Made by a program: the position numbers and the translations under genes. From Spirochaetaceae bacterium UBA1306 (GTDB lineage: Bacteria > Spirochaetota > Spirochaetia > Treponematales > Rectinemataceae): DNA of 41,671 bases. Below are positions 32,501-39,866 of the stretch, piece after piece. Within the stretch, counting starts at the first letter, position 1, and each line of letters opens with the position of its first letter. Below the pieces are notes generated by a model. The model ran no database searches and was not told where the DNA came from. It saw only the letters and a program-made list of their open reading frames with translations. The stretch spans positions 6,896 to 48,566 of the forward strand of contig DBTW01000109.1 in NCBI GenBank assembly GCA_002307245.1. Reading direction: 5' to 3'.

Positions 32501-32663
32501 AGGCGCCGGGATAGACGGTGACGACGGTGAGATAGGGCATGGACATGGGGGGCGTGAGCTCGTACTTGAGCCCCGTGTACTCGACGATGCCCAGGAAGGC
32601 GAGGAGGCTGAAGAGGATGACGACCGCGACGGGCCGTTTATGCGGCAGATCCAGGACGCTCAT
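29562..32663 (-). CDS. RND-family efflux pump (AcrB-like)
   Basis: A 1033-residue inner-membrane proton-driven pump of the HAE/AcrB type, with normal length. It has 12 membrane helices in two halves, two large periplasmic loops and the proton-relay aspartate pair in TM4 (GILVDDSIVVVENI). The TM10 lysine is in LLGLTAKNAILLVDRALKNR. The N-terminus is typical (LPHKRPVAVVILFSLLAFLG). Its start overlaps the membrane fusion gene by 4 nt and its end overlaps tolC. Substrates cannot be told from sequence. Confidence 0.96.
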   Translation of the reverse strand: MSVLDLPHKRPVAVVILFSLLAFLGIVEYTGLKYELTPPMSMPYLTVVTVYPGASPQEVLDGVTKKLENAVSGTARIKHLTSRSTENLSVLVLEFTAGTNIDVAAQDIQRVVAANAMYLPKDARTPAVNKFSMDDMPIIQLSATADYDKGRFFDFIDDEVRARLGRINGVGQVSTVGGNAREIKVSLSQTKLEQYGMPILLVLQKLQAANLDFPAGTVKDADGEYVVRIAGKLKSLDEMRGLVLMNLAGGGSVRLGDVAQVQDSLADSSTILRFNGKESIGLSILKQQGANAVDVSKKVRAEIAAIERENSGAHVKFTIAQDTSTFTLESANDVIRDIALAVLFVGLIILFFLHDLRNAFIVMMAIPVTLLSTFIGMGQGGFTLNMMSLLALTLVIGILVDDSIVVVENIHRHKGLGESPREASRKGTREIAFAASSVTLVIIVAFLPVSLSGGTVGDLLIQFGLTLVIATAISLVVSFFLTPLMASKLGERSKEGTGTLMDRFGRGFDRGFAKVTNGFLAAFDWAARRKKLTLVLAVLLFAGSLAMLAMGLVGSEFMPSIDRGEFTVNIELPERSTLETNDAIVRGVEKDLMARPEVATVYAKVGYDSQGASNYKSTISVALVPQKDRSKSSDQVGREVETTVRGIPGVKVTVQQTGLMNTGSSPITYYIAGEDHEANVTAAQKWAGVMRGVAGTGLVDCQVSEGKPELKIVIDRGRMSDLGLSLDTVGAALRTALAGNTDLNYNDGSRDYTIRVALDSFDRTSTAQIANLSFPNSQGRQIRLGQFADVQSAFGPTMLMRYDRADAIVVSSQAIGRSTGDIHGEIMKKGVSVLPEGVTVIPAGMLAFQSEAFGQMGFAMILSFVLIYAILAVLFNSYLYPLAVMACLPFAMIGGFFSLAIFRQTMNILSILAIILLLGLTAKNAILLVDRALKNREERGMKSVEAFREAVATRIRPIFMTTLAMVFGMLPVAIGMGNSGEMKKAMGVVLIGGLVFGMLITMIVVPVVFLAVDRLKDKFARKPRAAAEAQNAQ

Positions 32664-33739
32664 TTAGGCACCGCGACGGAGGCTCCGTCGTAGAGATTGT
32701 TCTGGCCGGAGGCCACGACCTCGTCCGAGTCGTTGAGGCCGCCAAGGACTTCGAGGTCGGTGCCGAACTCGCCCCCGATGACGATGTCGACGAGCTTGGC
32801 GACGCCGTCCCGGACGATGTAGGCCTGGGGTTTCTGGTAGGAGCCGACGAGGCTCGCGCGGGGGATGGCGAGGATGCGCCTGGAGCCCAAGTCGATGCTG
32901 GCCTTGGCGGACATGCCGTCGTAGAGGGGCCTGCGGGGATCGGCCCTCATCCTGATCTCGACGGGAAACGAGAGGGCGGCATCGCCCTTGGGGCTCACGC
33001 CGGAAACGACGCCCGAGAAGGACAGGCCCGGATAGAGGTCGGAGGCGACCTTGACCGCCATGCCTTCCTTGATCTTGAGGACCTCGCGCTCGCCGACCTG
33101 GACCGTCATCTTGAGGTTGGCAGTGTCGACGATGTAGGCGACGGGAGCCCCCGGGGCCAGCATCGAGCCCACGCTGACCGAGGTTTTAGTGACCACGCCG
33201 GACTGTGGCGCGGTGACCTTCGCATTCTCGAGATCGCGCTTGGCCATCACGTACTGGGCGTTGGAGCTGGTGAAGGCGAGCTTGAGCCCCTGTCGGTCCA
33301 CGTCCGAGATGACTTTCTGGGCGTAGAGGTCCTGGGCGCGAGACCAGTCCGCCTTGCTCTTGTCGAAGGCCGCCTGCGCGGTCTCGAAGCTCGCCCGCTT
33401 GAGCTCGTCGTCGATCTGGGCGATCGCGTCGCCCACCGCCACCCTCGAGCCCACCTGCACGAAGAGCGCGGTCACCTTGCCGGAGGTCTCCGCGACCACC
33501 TGGACCTCGTTCTGCGCGCGTATCGTGCCGTTGAGGACGAGCTCGCCCTGAACGGTCTTGAACGCCGGCGCGGCGACGGTCACCGGGACCGTCCCTCCCT
33601 GCTGCTGCGGCTTGTCGGCCGCCTGCTCCTGCTTCCCCTTCCCGGCTTGGCAGCCCAGGACCGAGAGACTCGCGACCGCGATGCAAGCGACGGCCATCGC
33701 TGCGCCGACGCTGGGCCCATGCGCCCTGTCATTCTTCAT
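32660..33739 (-). CDS. RND membrane fusion lipoprotein (AcrA-like)
   Basis: A 359-residue periplasmic adaptor that joins the RND pump to TolC. The N-terminus is a lipoprotein signal with lipobox LSVLGC, so the mature protein is anchored by lipid. It then shows a barrel-sandwich/lipoyl domain (VSATTSGKVTALF-like region, VQVGSRVAVGDAIAQID), a helical hairpin and the HlyD beta-barrel (FSGVVSGVSPKGDAALSFPV). I start at the ATG at 33739 because GGAGG lies 5 nt before it. The in-frame ATG at 33751 would contain that ribosome site. Confidence 0.94.
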   Translation of the reverse strand: MKNDRAHGPSVGAAMAVACIAVASLSVLGCQAGKGKQEQAADKPQQQGGTVPVTVAAPAFKTVQGELVLNGTIRAQNEVQVVAETSGKVTALFVQVGSRVAVGDAIAQIDDELKRASFETAQAAFDKSKADWSRAQDLYAQKVISDVDRQGLKLAFTSSNAQYVMAKRDLENAKVTAPQSGVVTKTSVSVGSMLAPGAPVAYIVDTANLKMTVQVGEREVLKIKEGMAVKVASDLYPGLSFSGVVSGVSPKGDAALSFPVEIRMRADPRRPLYDGMSAKASIDLGSRRILAIPRASLVGSYQKPQAYIVRDGVAKLVDIVIGGEFGTDLEVLGGLNDSDEVVASGQNNLYDGASVAVPK

Positions 33740-33814
33740 CTTGTCCTCCATGCGAAATGCTATTCAACCCGTAAAAAATAACGTTTTCGGACGATAATTG
33801 ACCATGAACAAACG

Positions 33815-34399
33815 CTAAACTCCGAACAGGACGCGACGAAGCCGCTCGGCGAAGTCCTCCCGGAGCGCTTCCCAACTCATGCCGGGAGGGGCCGCGACGC
33901 CGGCGACATTGTCCAGGTAATAGAAGCCGATCAGCTGGGCGAATATATGGAAGGCGAGACGCTCGCACTCGGCCTTTGAATACGCGGGCCCATCGGACTG
34001 CATCATCAGCCGCATGATGAAGCTCCCGATGTTCTCCTGCAGGGAATCCAGGCGCTTACGGGCGATCTCCAGAATGTCCCGGTCCAGGACCTCTGGGCTG
34101 GTGAGGATGATACGGGAAATCTCCTTCTCGCTCTCCGTCGCGTCCAGGATGGCGCGGATATAGTCCTTGAAGCACTCTCCCGGGTCGGCATACTTCGTGG
34201 GATCGATCCAGATTTCGTTCCTGCGTTGCGTGGAAATGATCCTTATCAAGAGTTCGCGCTTGGTATGGAATTTCCGAAAGAGGGTCATCTCGGTAATCCC
34301 GGCTTTTTGGGCGATTTCCTTTGTGGAGACCGAGGCGTAGCCCTTTTCCGCGAAAAGGCTCATCGCTACGCTAAGGATGTCATCATCCGCGATGCGCAT
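33815..34399 (-). CDS. TetR-family regulator of the efflux operon
   Basis: A 194-residue TetR-type repressor. The helix-turn-helix is at about residues 8-50 (MSLFAEKGYASVSTKEIAQK, then GITEMTLFRKFHTKRELL). The C-terminal helical domain should bind the efflux substrate or another inducer. It is the first gene of a same-strand cluster with the adaptor, pump and TolC genes. A TTGACA and an inverted repeat (TAGTA-GG-TACTA) lie just upstream, consistent with autorepression of the whole unit. The gap to the adaptor gene (33740-33814) is AT-rich and may hold a further promoter. Confidence 0.93.
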   Translation of the reverse strand: MRIADDDILSVAMSLFAEKGYASVSTKEIAQKAGITEMTLFRKFHTKRELLIRIISTQRRNEIWIDPTKYADPGECFKDYIRAILDATESEKEISRIILTSPEVLDRDILEIARKRLDSLQENIGSFIMRLMMQSDGPAYSKAECERLAFHIFAQLIGFYYLDNVAGVAAPPGMSWEALREDFAERLRRVLFGV

Positions 34400-34403
34400 G
34401 CGA

Positions 34404-34436
34404 TAGTAGGTACTAACATTTGTATATAATTGTCAA
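34404..34436 (-). promoter_or_regulatory. Promoter and operator of efflux tetR-type gene
   Basis: Minus-strand TTGACA at 34436-34431. The -10 region overlaps an inverted repeat TAGTA-GG-TACTA at 34404-34415, directly before the ATG at 34399. The best -10 hexamer, TACCTA with an 18-nt spacer, is weak. Confidence 0.5.
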
Positions 34437-34538
34437 GCATCGATCGAGATTTCCCTGCCGATTGCGGCTGCCGGGCCGAAGCCGCGGGCTCGAACTCCCT
34501 CCCGCAGGGGGGATGGCGCGCCGGCTTGGAAAAAGCCT

Positions 34539-34832
34539 TTATCGAAGATCCCTCCGATCAAGGAAGATCCGGAACTTGACCTCCGATTCGCTCGTGTGCT
34601 TCATGAGCCAATCGTAGAGAAAATCGAGCAGTTCGAAGGAAATGACGAGAGCCCCCTCGGCCTGTTCCTTCTTATGCGCATTAGTCTCCGGGTAGGATAA
34701 CTCCTCGAAATAGCGCTCCTCGGTTTGGAAATGCTCGATCGTGTAGTCGATAAGCCCCTTGAAAACTTTCACCAGGGCGTTTCGCTCGTTAGCCGGGACT
34801 TCCCAGACAGCCGGCGATTCTTGCCAGCCCAA
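34539..34832 (-). pseudogene. Bacteriohemerythrin remnant
   Basis: Fragment of an oxygen-binding hemerythrin domain. It keeps FKGLIDYTIEHFQTEERYF (His and Glu ligands), NAHKKEQ and FLYDWLMKH. The N-terminal helix with the first histidine ligand is missing. The second histidine of the HxxxH pair is Gln (HKKEQ), about 15 residues after it are deleted, and the last Asp ligand is replaced by Glu. With only about 97 codons and broken metal ligation, it cannot bind a di-iron centre normally. No Shine-Dalgarno precedes the ATG. A diverged functional protein is the less likely alternative. Confidence 0.65.
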
Positions 34833-34940
34833 GGAACGCCATCATCCGCAGAACCAAGTCTATTGGACCATGAGCTCTCGTTAATGCCGTTCTGGAGCAA
34901 TTCCATTTATCTCCCCCAGAGACACGTCCAGCTCACCGCG

Positions 34941-35879
34941 TTAGCAGTCCATCACCCCAAGGATTTCCGACACCGCGCCTTCGTAGGCGGCAAGCGTCTT
35001 CGCGCGCGCGACGCGTTCGAGCTGCCTCGCCTTGCCCGGGAAGGAGGCTCCGAGGTAGGACCAAACTTCCTTCATCTTGTCGAGCGGATGCGCGGGGCCG
35101 CAGAGGACGTCGCGGTACGAGCGATAGAGATCCTCGTGCCAGGCGCGCAGGCGCTCGATCCTGTCGCCCCGGACGGCCCCCCCGGTCCCGATCTCCTCGG
35201 CGAGGAAGGGATTCGACACGGCGCCTCGGCCAATCATCCAAGCCTCGATCGCGGGGAAGCGGGCTCGGAGCGCCTCGAAGGCGGCGCGGCTGAAGATGTC
35301 GCCGTTATAGACGAGCTCGTGGCGGCAGAGCGCGGCCGCTCTTGCGAAGCCGTCGAGGTCGACCACACCACGGTACATCTGCGTGCCGACGCGCGGATGG
35401 ACGATCACCCTCGAGAGCGGATGCTCGTTGAGGACGGGCATGAGGGCGAGGATGTCCCGCGGATCGGAACGGCCGAGCCGGAGCTTGACCGATACGCGGA
35501 TGCCCGGGACGGCGCAGGCGGCATCCAGCAGGGCGCCGACGCGCTCGGGGAAGGGAAGGAGGCCGGAGCCCCGCTGCTTATTCGCGACCATCGGATAGGG
35601 GCAGCCGAGGTTCAGGTCGACATCGCGGTAGCCGAGCTCGGACAGGACCCGCGCCGTCTCGGCGAAGGCGAGGGGCTCGTTGCCGAGGAGCTGCGGCTCG
35701 AGGCCTTCCGCCCCGGGGCCGGGGAGCAGGTCCTTGAAGTGCTGGGGCTTCGCCTTCGCGACCCGCACCGCGAGGATGAAGGGCGCGACGGCGCCGTCGA
35801 AGCCGCCGAAATGCCTGAAGTAGGCCTCCCTGAATACTCGGTTGGTGACGCCGTGGAGCGGCGCGAGATACAGAATCAT
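34941..35879 (-). CDS. tRNA-dihydrouridine synthase
   Basis: A 312-residue FMN/NADPH-dependent enzyme that reduces uridine to dihydrouridine in tRNA loops. The TIM-barrel signature is clear: LYLAPLHGVTNRVFREAYFR at the N-terminus, catalytic Cys in LNLGCPYPMVANKQRGSGLL, VSVKLRLGRSDP, and the FMN-phosphate region YNGDIFS and MIGRGAVSNPFL. The Dus subgroup (A, B or C) is not certain; the short size and details are closest to DusC-like proteins. GAGGAAGG lies about 6 nt before the ATG, and a TATAGT (35907-35902 on the minus strand) may be its -10 box. Confidence 0.92.
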   Translation of the reverse strand: MILYLAPLHGVTNRVFREAYFRHFGGFDGAVAPFILAVRVAKAKPQHFKDLLPGPGAEGLEPQLLGNEPLAFAETARVLSELGYRDVDLNLGCPYPMVANKQRGSGLLPFPERVGALLDAACAVPGIRVSVKLRLGRSDPRDILALMPVLNEHPLSRVIVHPRVGTQMYRGVVDLDGFARAAALCRHELVYNGDIFSRAAFEALRARFPAIEAWMIGRGAVSNPFLAEEIGTGGAVRGDRIERLRAWHEDLYRSYRDVLCGPAHPLDKMKEVWSYLGASFPGKARQLERVARAKTLAAYEGAVSEILGVMDC

Positions 35880-35936
35880 CTACAGCCTTCCTCGGCCTAA
35901 GACTATACCATGCAGCGATAGAAAGCCTCCACGCGA

Positions 35937-35965
35937 TTGACAGCCCGTGCCGCCCGGCATAGCCT
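35937..35965 (+). promoter_or_regulatory. Promoter of the 378-aa gene
   Basis: TTGACA (35937-35942), a 17-nt spacer and TAGCCT (35960-35965). GAGGAG follows at 35975-35980, 8 nt before the ATG at 35989. Confidence 0.5.
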
Positions 35966-35988
35966 TGCCAGCCTGAGGAGCAGCCGGC

Positions 35989-37125
35989 ATGAGCGACGAC
36001 GACGCGCGGATAGAAAAATCGCTGCAGGAGCTGGACGAGCTGTTCGCGGGCTTCTTTCCTTGGCTGGCCGGGCGATACGACTCCAAGTCGGGGGGCTTCT
36101 TCTATGCGCCTAGCTCCAGGACCCTCCTGGACTTCGAGCCCGACATCGAGTCGACAGCCCAGGCCCTGAGCATCCTGGAGAGGTCGGAGCTGCTCGATCG
36201 CCTGCCGCGCCCCATGATCGAGGGCCTCGTCGCCTTCTTCCGGGGCAAGCAGGACCGGGACAGCGGGTTTTTCCTCGATCGCGACCCGAACATGCGCAAG
36301 GACGAGGTCATGGTCGCCAGGGCCATGGGCTATGCCTCGCGCTCCCTGCGGCGCTTGGGATCCTCGCCCGCCTACCCGCTGCCCGAGGCCGCGGCCGAGC
36401 CGGACCACATGCGGAGCCCGGAGTCCTACCTCGATTGGCTCGCCAGAACGGACCTGCGCAGCTCCTGGCGGGGCTGCGACCTCATGATGTCCGCGAACCA
36501 TTATATCGAGCGCATGCCGAGTCCGCGGCGCGAGGCCTTCGTCGAGGCCGCGCGGGGCTATTTCGCCGAGATCCAGGATCCCGAGACCGGCCTGTGGGGC
36601 GAAGGCAATCCCTATACGCGGATCTCCGGCACCTTCAAGATGAACATGTTCTACAAGGCCTTCGACATCGAAATGCCGAGGGCCCAAGCCGTCTACGGGA
36701 CCATCCTCGCCTGCCTTCGCGGCGAGGAAGCCCGCGACATGTGCTGGATCCGCAACCCCATAGACCTCATCGGCTCTCTCCGCGACCGCATAGACCTGCC
36801 CCGGGAAGAATGGGCCGAGATCCTCGCGATCACGGCGTCCAACATGCGGGCCCTCCTGCGGGCCGACGGCGGCTTCTCGCGGGAGCTCGCGCATTCTCCG
36901 GTGGCGCCCAACGTGGCTCAGGTCAAGGAAGGGGAATCCTGCCCGCGCATGCCGGTCCCCGTGCCCCTGGGGCGGGGCCTCGTCGAGGGCGACATGAACG
37001 CGGGCACCCAGGCCATGCTCATACGCGATACGGCCCGCTCCCTAAGCGGCCGCGAGCCCCAGTCCCTGTCGCGATACTCCGGGGACTTCGAGCGGGCCCT
37101 GCGAGCGGGCGCTCGGGCTCGCTAG
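35989..37125 (+). CDS. Unknown protein with alpha-toroid-like repeats
   Basis: A 378-residue soluble protein without signal peptide. Short repeated turns occur roughly 50-150 residues apart: YDSKSGGFFYAP, DRDSGFFLDRDP, and EIQDPETGLWGEGNPYTR. They lie between helices, as in alpha/alpha-toroid proteins such as terpenoid cyclase-like or glycan-processing enzymes. FKMNMFYKAFDIEMPRAQ and WIRNPIDLIG are other distinctive parts. I do not recognise the family or an active site. It has a good promoter and GAGGAG 8 nt before the ATG. Its stop shares CTAG with the convergent deacetylase gene. Confidence 0.75.
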   Translation: MSDDDARIEKSLQELDELFAGFFPWLAGRYDSKSGGFFYAPSSRTLLDFEPDIESTAQALSILERSELLDRLPRPMIEGLVAFFRGKQDRDSGFFLDRDPNMRKDEVMVARAMGYASRSLRRLGSSPAYPLPEAAAEPDHMRSPESYLDWLARTDLRSSWRGCDLMMSANHYIERMPSPRREAFVEAARGYFAEIQDPETGLWGEGNPYTRISGTFKMNMFYKAFDIEMPRAQAVYGTILACLRGEEARDMCWIRNPIDLIGSLRDRIDLPREEWAEILAITASNMRALLRADGGFSRELAHSPVAPNVAQVKEGESCPRMPVPVPLGRGLVEGDMNAGTQAMLIRDTARSLSGREPQSLSRYSGDFERALRAGARAR

Positions 37126-37925
37126 GCTCCCAGCCTAAGGGTCGCTCCGCCCGGAACCTCCGCGACCCCGCCGCCCACCATCACCCAAACGCTCCCGGCC
37201 GAGGGATTGTGGGCGAGGGAGCAGTCGCTCGAGAAGCGCATCGCCTTCCAGCGGTTCATGTAGTCGACGATCTCGATGTTGGTCGCGTACCAGACATCAC
37301 CCTTCCCGCCCATGCGCTCGGCGAAGCCCTCGATCAAGCCCCAGTTCCCGTCCCGGTCGAACTCGTAGCTATGGCCCCAGACGTACATGAGATAGAGGTA
37401 CTGGCTTCTCGAGAACGCGAGGAATTCCTCGCCCCTCCGCTCGAGCTCCTGGTTGTGGTGGCAGGTCCCCTGCCAACGCAGGAAGTCCTCGGGCATCGAG
37501 AAGCCGCCCGTGGTCGGCACCAGCCTCGAGTACTCGATGCCGAGCAGGGGCAGGAGCCGGACGATATCGTCGCTGCACGAGCCGTTCGGGTAGGATAGGC
37601 CCCTTACGGGGTAGCCCACCAAGTCCTCGAGGGCCTTCCGGTCGTCCAGGATCTCGCGCGCGACCTGCTCGCGAGGGCAGCGGGCGATAGTCGGGTGCGT
37701 ATAGGTATGGGCCGAGACCTCGTGCCCCGCGTAGAGCTCGCGCACTTCCGCGGCCGGGATCCGCTCCGCCTGCCCCAGGAGGCCGCCATTCAGATGGAAA
37801 CTGCCCTTGAGCCCGTGACGATTGAAGATGGACACGAGGCGGCGGTCCTGGAGCTTGCCGTCGTCGTAGCTGAAGGTGAGGGCTTTGAAGCGGCCCCCCG
37901 GGAATGCGACATAGATGTTCTGCAC
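37122..37925 (-). CDS. Polysaccharide deacetylase (NodB homology)
   Basis: A 267-residue carbohydrate esterase family 4-type protein that removes acetyl groups from sugars. Motif 1 is TFSYDDGKLQD (catalytic base Asp and metal Asp). Motif 2 is HEVSAHTYTHP with two metal-binding histidines. RGLSYPNG corresponds to motif 3, and a late histidine lies in YVWGHSYEF. There is no signal peptide, so it may act in the cytoplasm or be exported otherwise. The start is GTG at 37925, 7 nt after GAGG. Its promoter lies within the 3' end of glyA. Substrate is unknown. Confidence 0.88.
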   Translation of the reverse strand: MQNIYVAFPGGRFKALTFSYDDGKLQDRRLVSIFNRHGLKGSFHLNGGLLGQAERIPAAEVRELYAGHEVSAHTYTHPTIARCPREQVAREILDDRKALEDLVGYPVRGLSYPNGSCSDDIVRLLPLLGIEYSRLVPTTGGFSMPEDFLRWQGTCHHNQELERRGEEFLAFSRSQYLYLMYVWGHSYEFDRDGNWGLIEGFAERMGGKGDVWYATNIEIVDYMNRWKAMRFSSDCSLAHNPSAGSVWVMVGGGVAEVPGGATLRLGA

Positions 37926-37945
37926 CTTAATGCCTCGCTCCGGGG

Positions 37946-37974
37946 ATATTAGCGCGCCGCCTGCCCTTCGCCAA
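37946..37974 (-). promoter_or_regulatory. Promoter of deacetylase inside glyA 3' end
   Basis: Minus-strand TTGGCG (37974-37969), a 17-nt spacer and TAATAT (37951-37946). The -35 box and most of the spacer lie in the last codons of glyA. Confidence 0.5.
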
Positions 37975-39211
37975 TGCCGGGCGCGGGGAAGCGAGCGCAG
38001 AGGGCGGCTACGTCCGCCGCGATGGCCGCCTGCCTACGCTCGTCCTTAACGTCGGCGACGGCCTCCCCCATCCACGCGCCGATCGCGGACATCTCCGGGA
38101 GGCCGAAGCCGCGGCTGGTGACGGAGGGCGTGCCCAGGCGGATGCCGCTGGGGTCGGAGGCCTTGCGCTTCTCGCCGGGCACTGTATTGCAGTTGAGCAC
38201 GATGCCGGCGCGCTCGAGGGCGACGGCGGCCTCCTTGCCGGAGACTCCCTTATTCGTCAGGTCGATCAGCATGAGGTGGTTGTCCGTGCCGCCGCTCACG
38301 AGGGAGAAGCCCCGGCCGGCAAGCTCGGCGGCGAGGGCCTTCGCGTTCGCGACGATCCTGCCCGCGTAGGCCTTGAACTCGGGGCCGGCCGCCTCCTTCA
38401 GGGCCACGGCGATGCCGGCGGTGGTCGCGTTGTGCGGCCCCCCCTGGACGCCGGGGAAGACGGCCTTGTCGATGGCCCGGGCGTGCTTCTCCTTGCAGAG
38501 GATGAGGGCACCGCGGGGGCCGCGCAGGGTCTTATGCGTCGTCGTAGTCACGACGTCGGCGTAGGGCAGGGGCGAGGGATGGACGCCGCCCGCGACCAGG
38601 CCGGCGAAATGGGCCATGTCGACGAAGAGGATGGCGCCGGCCTCGTCGGCGATTTCGCGGAAGCGCGCAAAATCGAGGATGCGCGGATAGGCCGAGTGGC
38701 CGGCGATCAGCAGCTTGGGCCGGTGCTCCAGGGCCAGGCGGCGGACCTCGTCCATGTCGATGAGGCCGGTCTCCGGGTTCAGCGAGTAATGGACGGCCTT
38801 GAACCATTTGCCCGTCACGCTGGCGGGCGAGCCGTGGGTCAGGTGGCCTCCGTGGCTCAGGTTGAGGCCGAGCACCGTGTCCCCCGGCTTCGCGAAGGCG
38901 AGGTAGACGGCCAAGTTGGCGGGAGAGCCGGAATAGGGCTGGACGTTGGCATGCTCGGCGCCGAAGAGGGACTTCGCGCGCGCGATGGCCAGGCTCTCCA
39001 GCGCGTCGCAGTTGACCTGGCCCTGGTAGTAGCGGGCCCCGGGATAGCCCTCGGAATACTTGTTCTGGAAGACCGAGCCGCAGGCCTCGAGCACGGCTGC
39101 GGAGGCGTAGTTCTCGCTGGCGATCAGGCGGATCGTCGAGCGCTGGTAGGATTCCTCGGCTTTGATGAGGGAAAGGACTTCAGGATCGCTTCGGCTTAAC
39201 GCGCAGTCCAT
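37949..39211 (-). CDS. glyA: Serine hydroxymethyltransferase
   Basis: A 420-residue PLP enzyme that interconverts serine plus tetrahydrofolate with glycine plus 5,10-methylene-tetrahydrofolate. Family motifs are present throughout: IRLIASENYASAAVLEACGS, NKYSEGYPGARYYQGQ, the PLP-lysine motif TTTTHKTLRGPRGALI, and FPGVQGGPHN. Length is normal for a bacterial enzyme. GGAGG lies 7 nt before the ATG at 39211. The leader (39212-39314) contains a ZTP riboswitch, a class commonly found before glyA, so expression should respond to folate stress. Confidence 0.97.
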   Translation of the reverse strand: MDCALSRSDPEVLSLIKAEESYQRSTIRLIASENYASAAVLEACGSVFQNKYSEGYPGARYYQGQVNCDALESLAIARAKSLFGAEHANVQPYSGSPANLAVYLAFAKPGDTVLGLNLSHGGHLTHGSPASVTGKWFKAVHYSLNPETGLIDMDEVRRLALEHRPKLLIAGHSAYPRILDFARFREIADEAGAILFVDMAHFAGLVAGGVHPSPLPYADVVTTTTHKTLRGPRGALILCKEKHARAIDKAVFPGVQGGPHNATTAGIAVALKEAAGPEFKAYAGRIVANAKALAAELAGRGFSLVSGGTDNHLMLIDLTNKGVSGKEAAVALERAGIVLNCNTVPGEKRKASDPSGIRLGTPSVTSRGFGLPEMSAIGAWMGEAVADVKDERRQAAIAADVAALCARFPAPGIGEGQAAR

Positions 39212-39240
39212 GGGCGGCCTCCATCGGATTCGGGATGAGC

Positions 39241-39314
39241 TGCCCAGACGCGCGGCGACCAACGCGCCCGCACTCCCCCGGAGTGCTCTCCGAAAGCGTC
39301 AGTCATGCGGGCCT
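39241..39314 (-). promoter_or_regulatory. ZTP (pfl) riboswitch in glyA leader
   Basis: Read on the minus strand from 39313, the elements come in ZTP order. P1 5' strand GCCCG is followed by the core AUGACUGACG. A hairpin CGGAG-AGCA-CUCCG comes next, then GGGGAGUG and the P1 3' strand CGGGC. After a variable linker is CGUCUGGGCA, ending at 39241. The class consensus core is (G)UGACUGGCG with CCGCCUGGGCA. Here GACG pairs with CGUC instead of GGCG with CGCC, a compensatory change. The final UGGGC could pair with GCCCA at the start codon in the free state, suggesting translational control. ZTP/ZMP sensing is established for the class. Confidence 0.87.
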
Positions 39315-39320
39315 GCGAAT

Positions 39321-39349
39321 ATTTTGCCGCAATCCCCGCGCCTCCGCAA
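39321..39349 (-). promoter_or_regulatory. Promoter of glyA
   Basis: Minus-strand TTGCGG (39349-39344), a 17-nt spacer and CAAAAT (39326-39321). The predicted start near 39314 coincides with the 5' end of the riboswitch. Confidence 0.55.
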
Positions 39350-39387
39350 GTGGGTCGCGCCCGTATCAAAGGACGGCCCGCCTGGGC

Positions 39388-39393
39388 TAGAAT
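39388..39393 (+). promoter_or_regulatory. -10 box for leaderless DUF3788 gene
   Basis: TAGAAT ends 6 nt before the GTG start at 39400, with no ribosome binding site between. No clear -35 box is seen. Confidence 0.4.
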
Positions 39394-39399
39394 GGGGTC

Positions 39400-39819
39400 G
39401 TGAGCGACAACCATTTCCTGGCGGAAGAGCCCGCCCCCGACCAAACCTCGATATCGGCCGCCCTGGGCGGCAAATTCCCGCTCTACGAGCGTGTCCTCGA
39501 GGCGGCTTCGGGCTTCGAGCGCGACTGGAAGCACTACGGCCGCAAGTACGGCTGGAAGCTGAAAGTCCACGACGGCCAAAAGGCCCTCCTCGAGATCAGC
39601 GTCGAGGACTCGGGCTTCCGCGTCAGCATAGCGGCGAGGGAGAGCGAGATGGAGGAGCTTCGGGAGGATCCCGCGGCCGCCGCCGTCCTCGCCGAGCTCC
39701 TGCCGCCCGGCAGGTCGAAGGAAGGCTGGGGCATACGCCTCAGGGTAGCGGACGAGGCGGCCTGCGATCGCGCGGTCGCCCTGACGAAGCTGGTCGCGGC
39801 CATCCGCCTCCGGGAATGA
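39400..39819 (+). CDS. DUF3788-family protein
   Basis: A 139-residue cytoplasmic protein matching the DUF3788 pattern: HYGRKYGWKLKVHDGQKALL, a beta-rich middle (FRVSIAARESEMEEL) and GWGIRLRVADEAACDRAVAL near the end. The biochemical role is unknown. It starts with GTG at 39400, just after a TAGAAT box, which suggests a leaderless message. It is divergent from glyA and precedes an MFS gene by 47 nt. Confidence 0.82.
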   Translation: MSDNHFLAEEPAPDQTSISAALGGKFPLYERVLEAASGFERDWKHYGRKYGWKLKVHDGQKALLEISVEDSGFRVSIAARESEMEELREDPAAAAVLAELLPPGRSKEGWGIRLRVADEAACDRAVALTKLVAAIRLRE

Positions 39820-39826
39820 CCCTCGA

Positions 39827-39856
39827 TTGACAGCCCTCGCCGAGGGACACTAGTCT
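39827..39856 (+). promoter_or_regulatory. Promoter of MFS transporter gene
   Basis: Consensus TTGACA (39827-39832), an 18-nt spacer and TAGTCT (39851-39856), 10 nt before the ATG at 39867 and without a Shine-Dalgarno. The leader would be at most a few bases. Confidence 0.55.
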
Positions 39857-39866
39857 GGGCCCTCGC

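Noticed and set aside
30636..32693. A 685-codon open frame antisense to the RND pump
   Set aside because: Asp/Glu/His-rich shadow of the pump's codon bias, with no ribosome site or recognisable domain.
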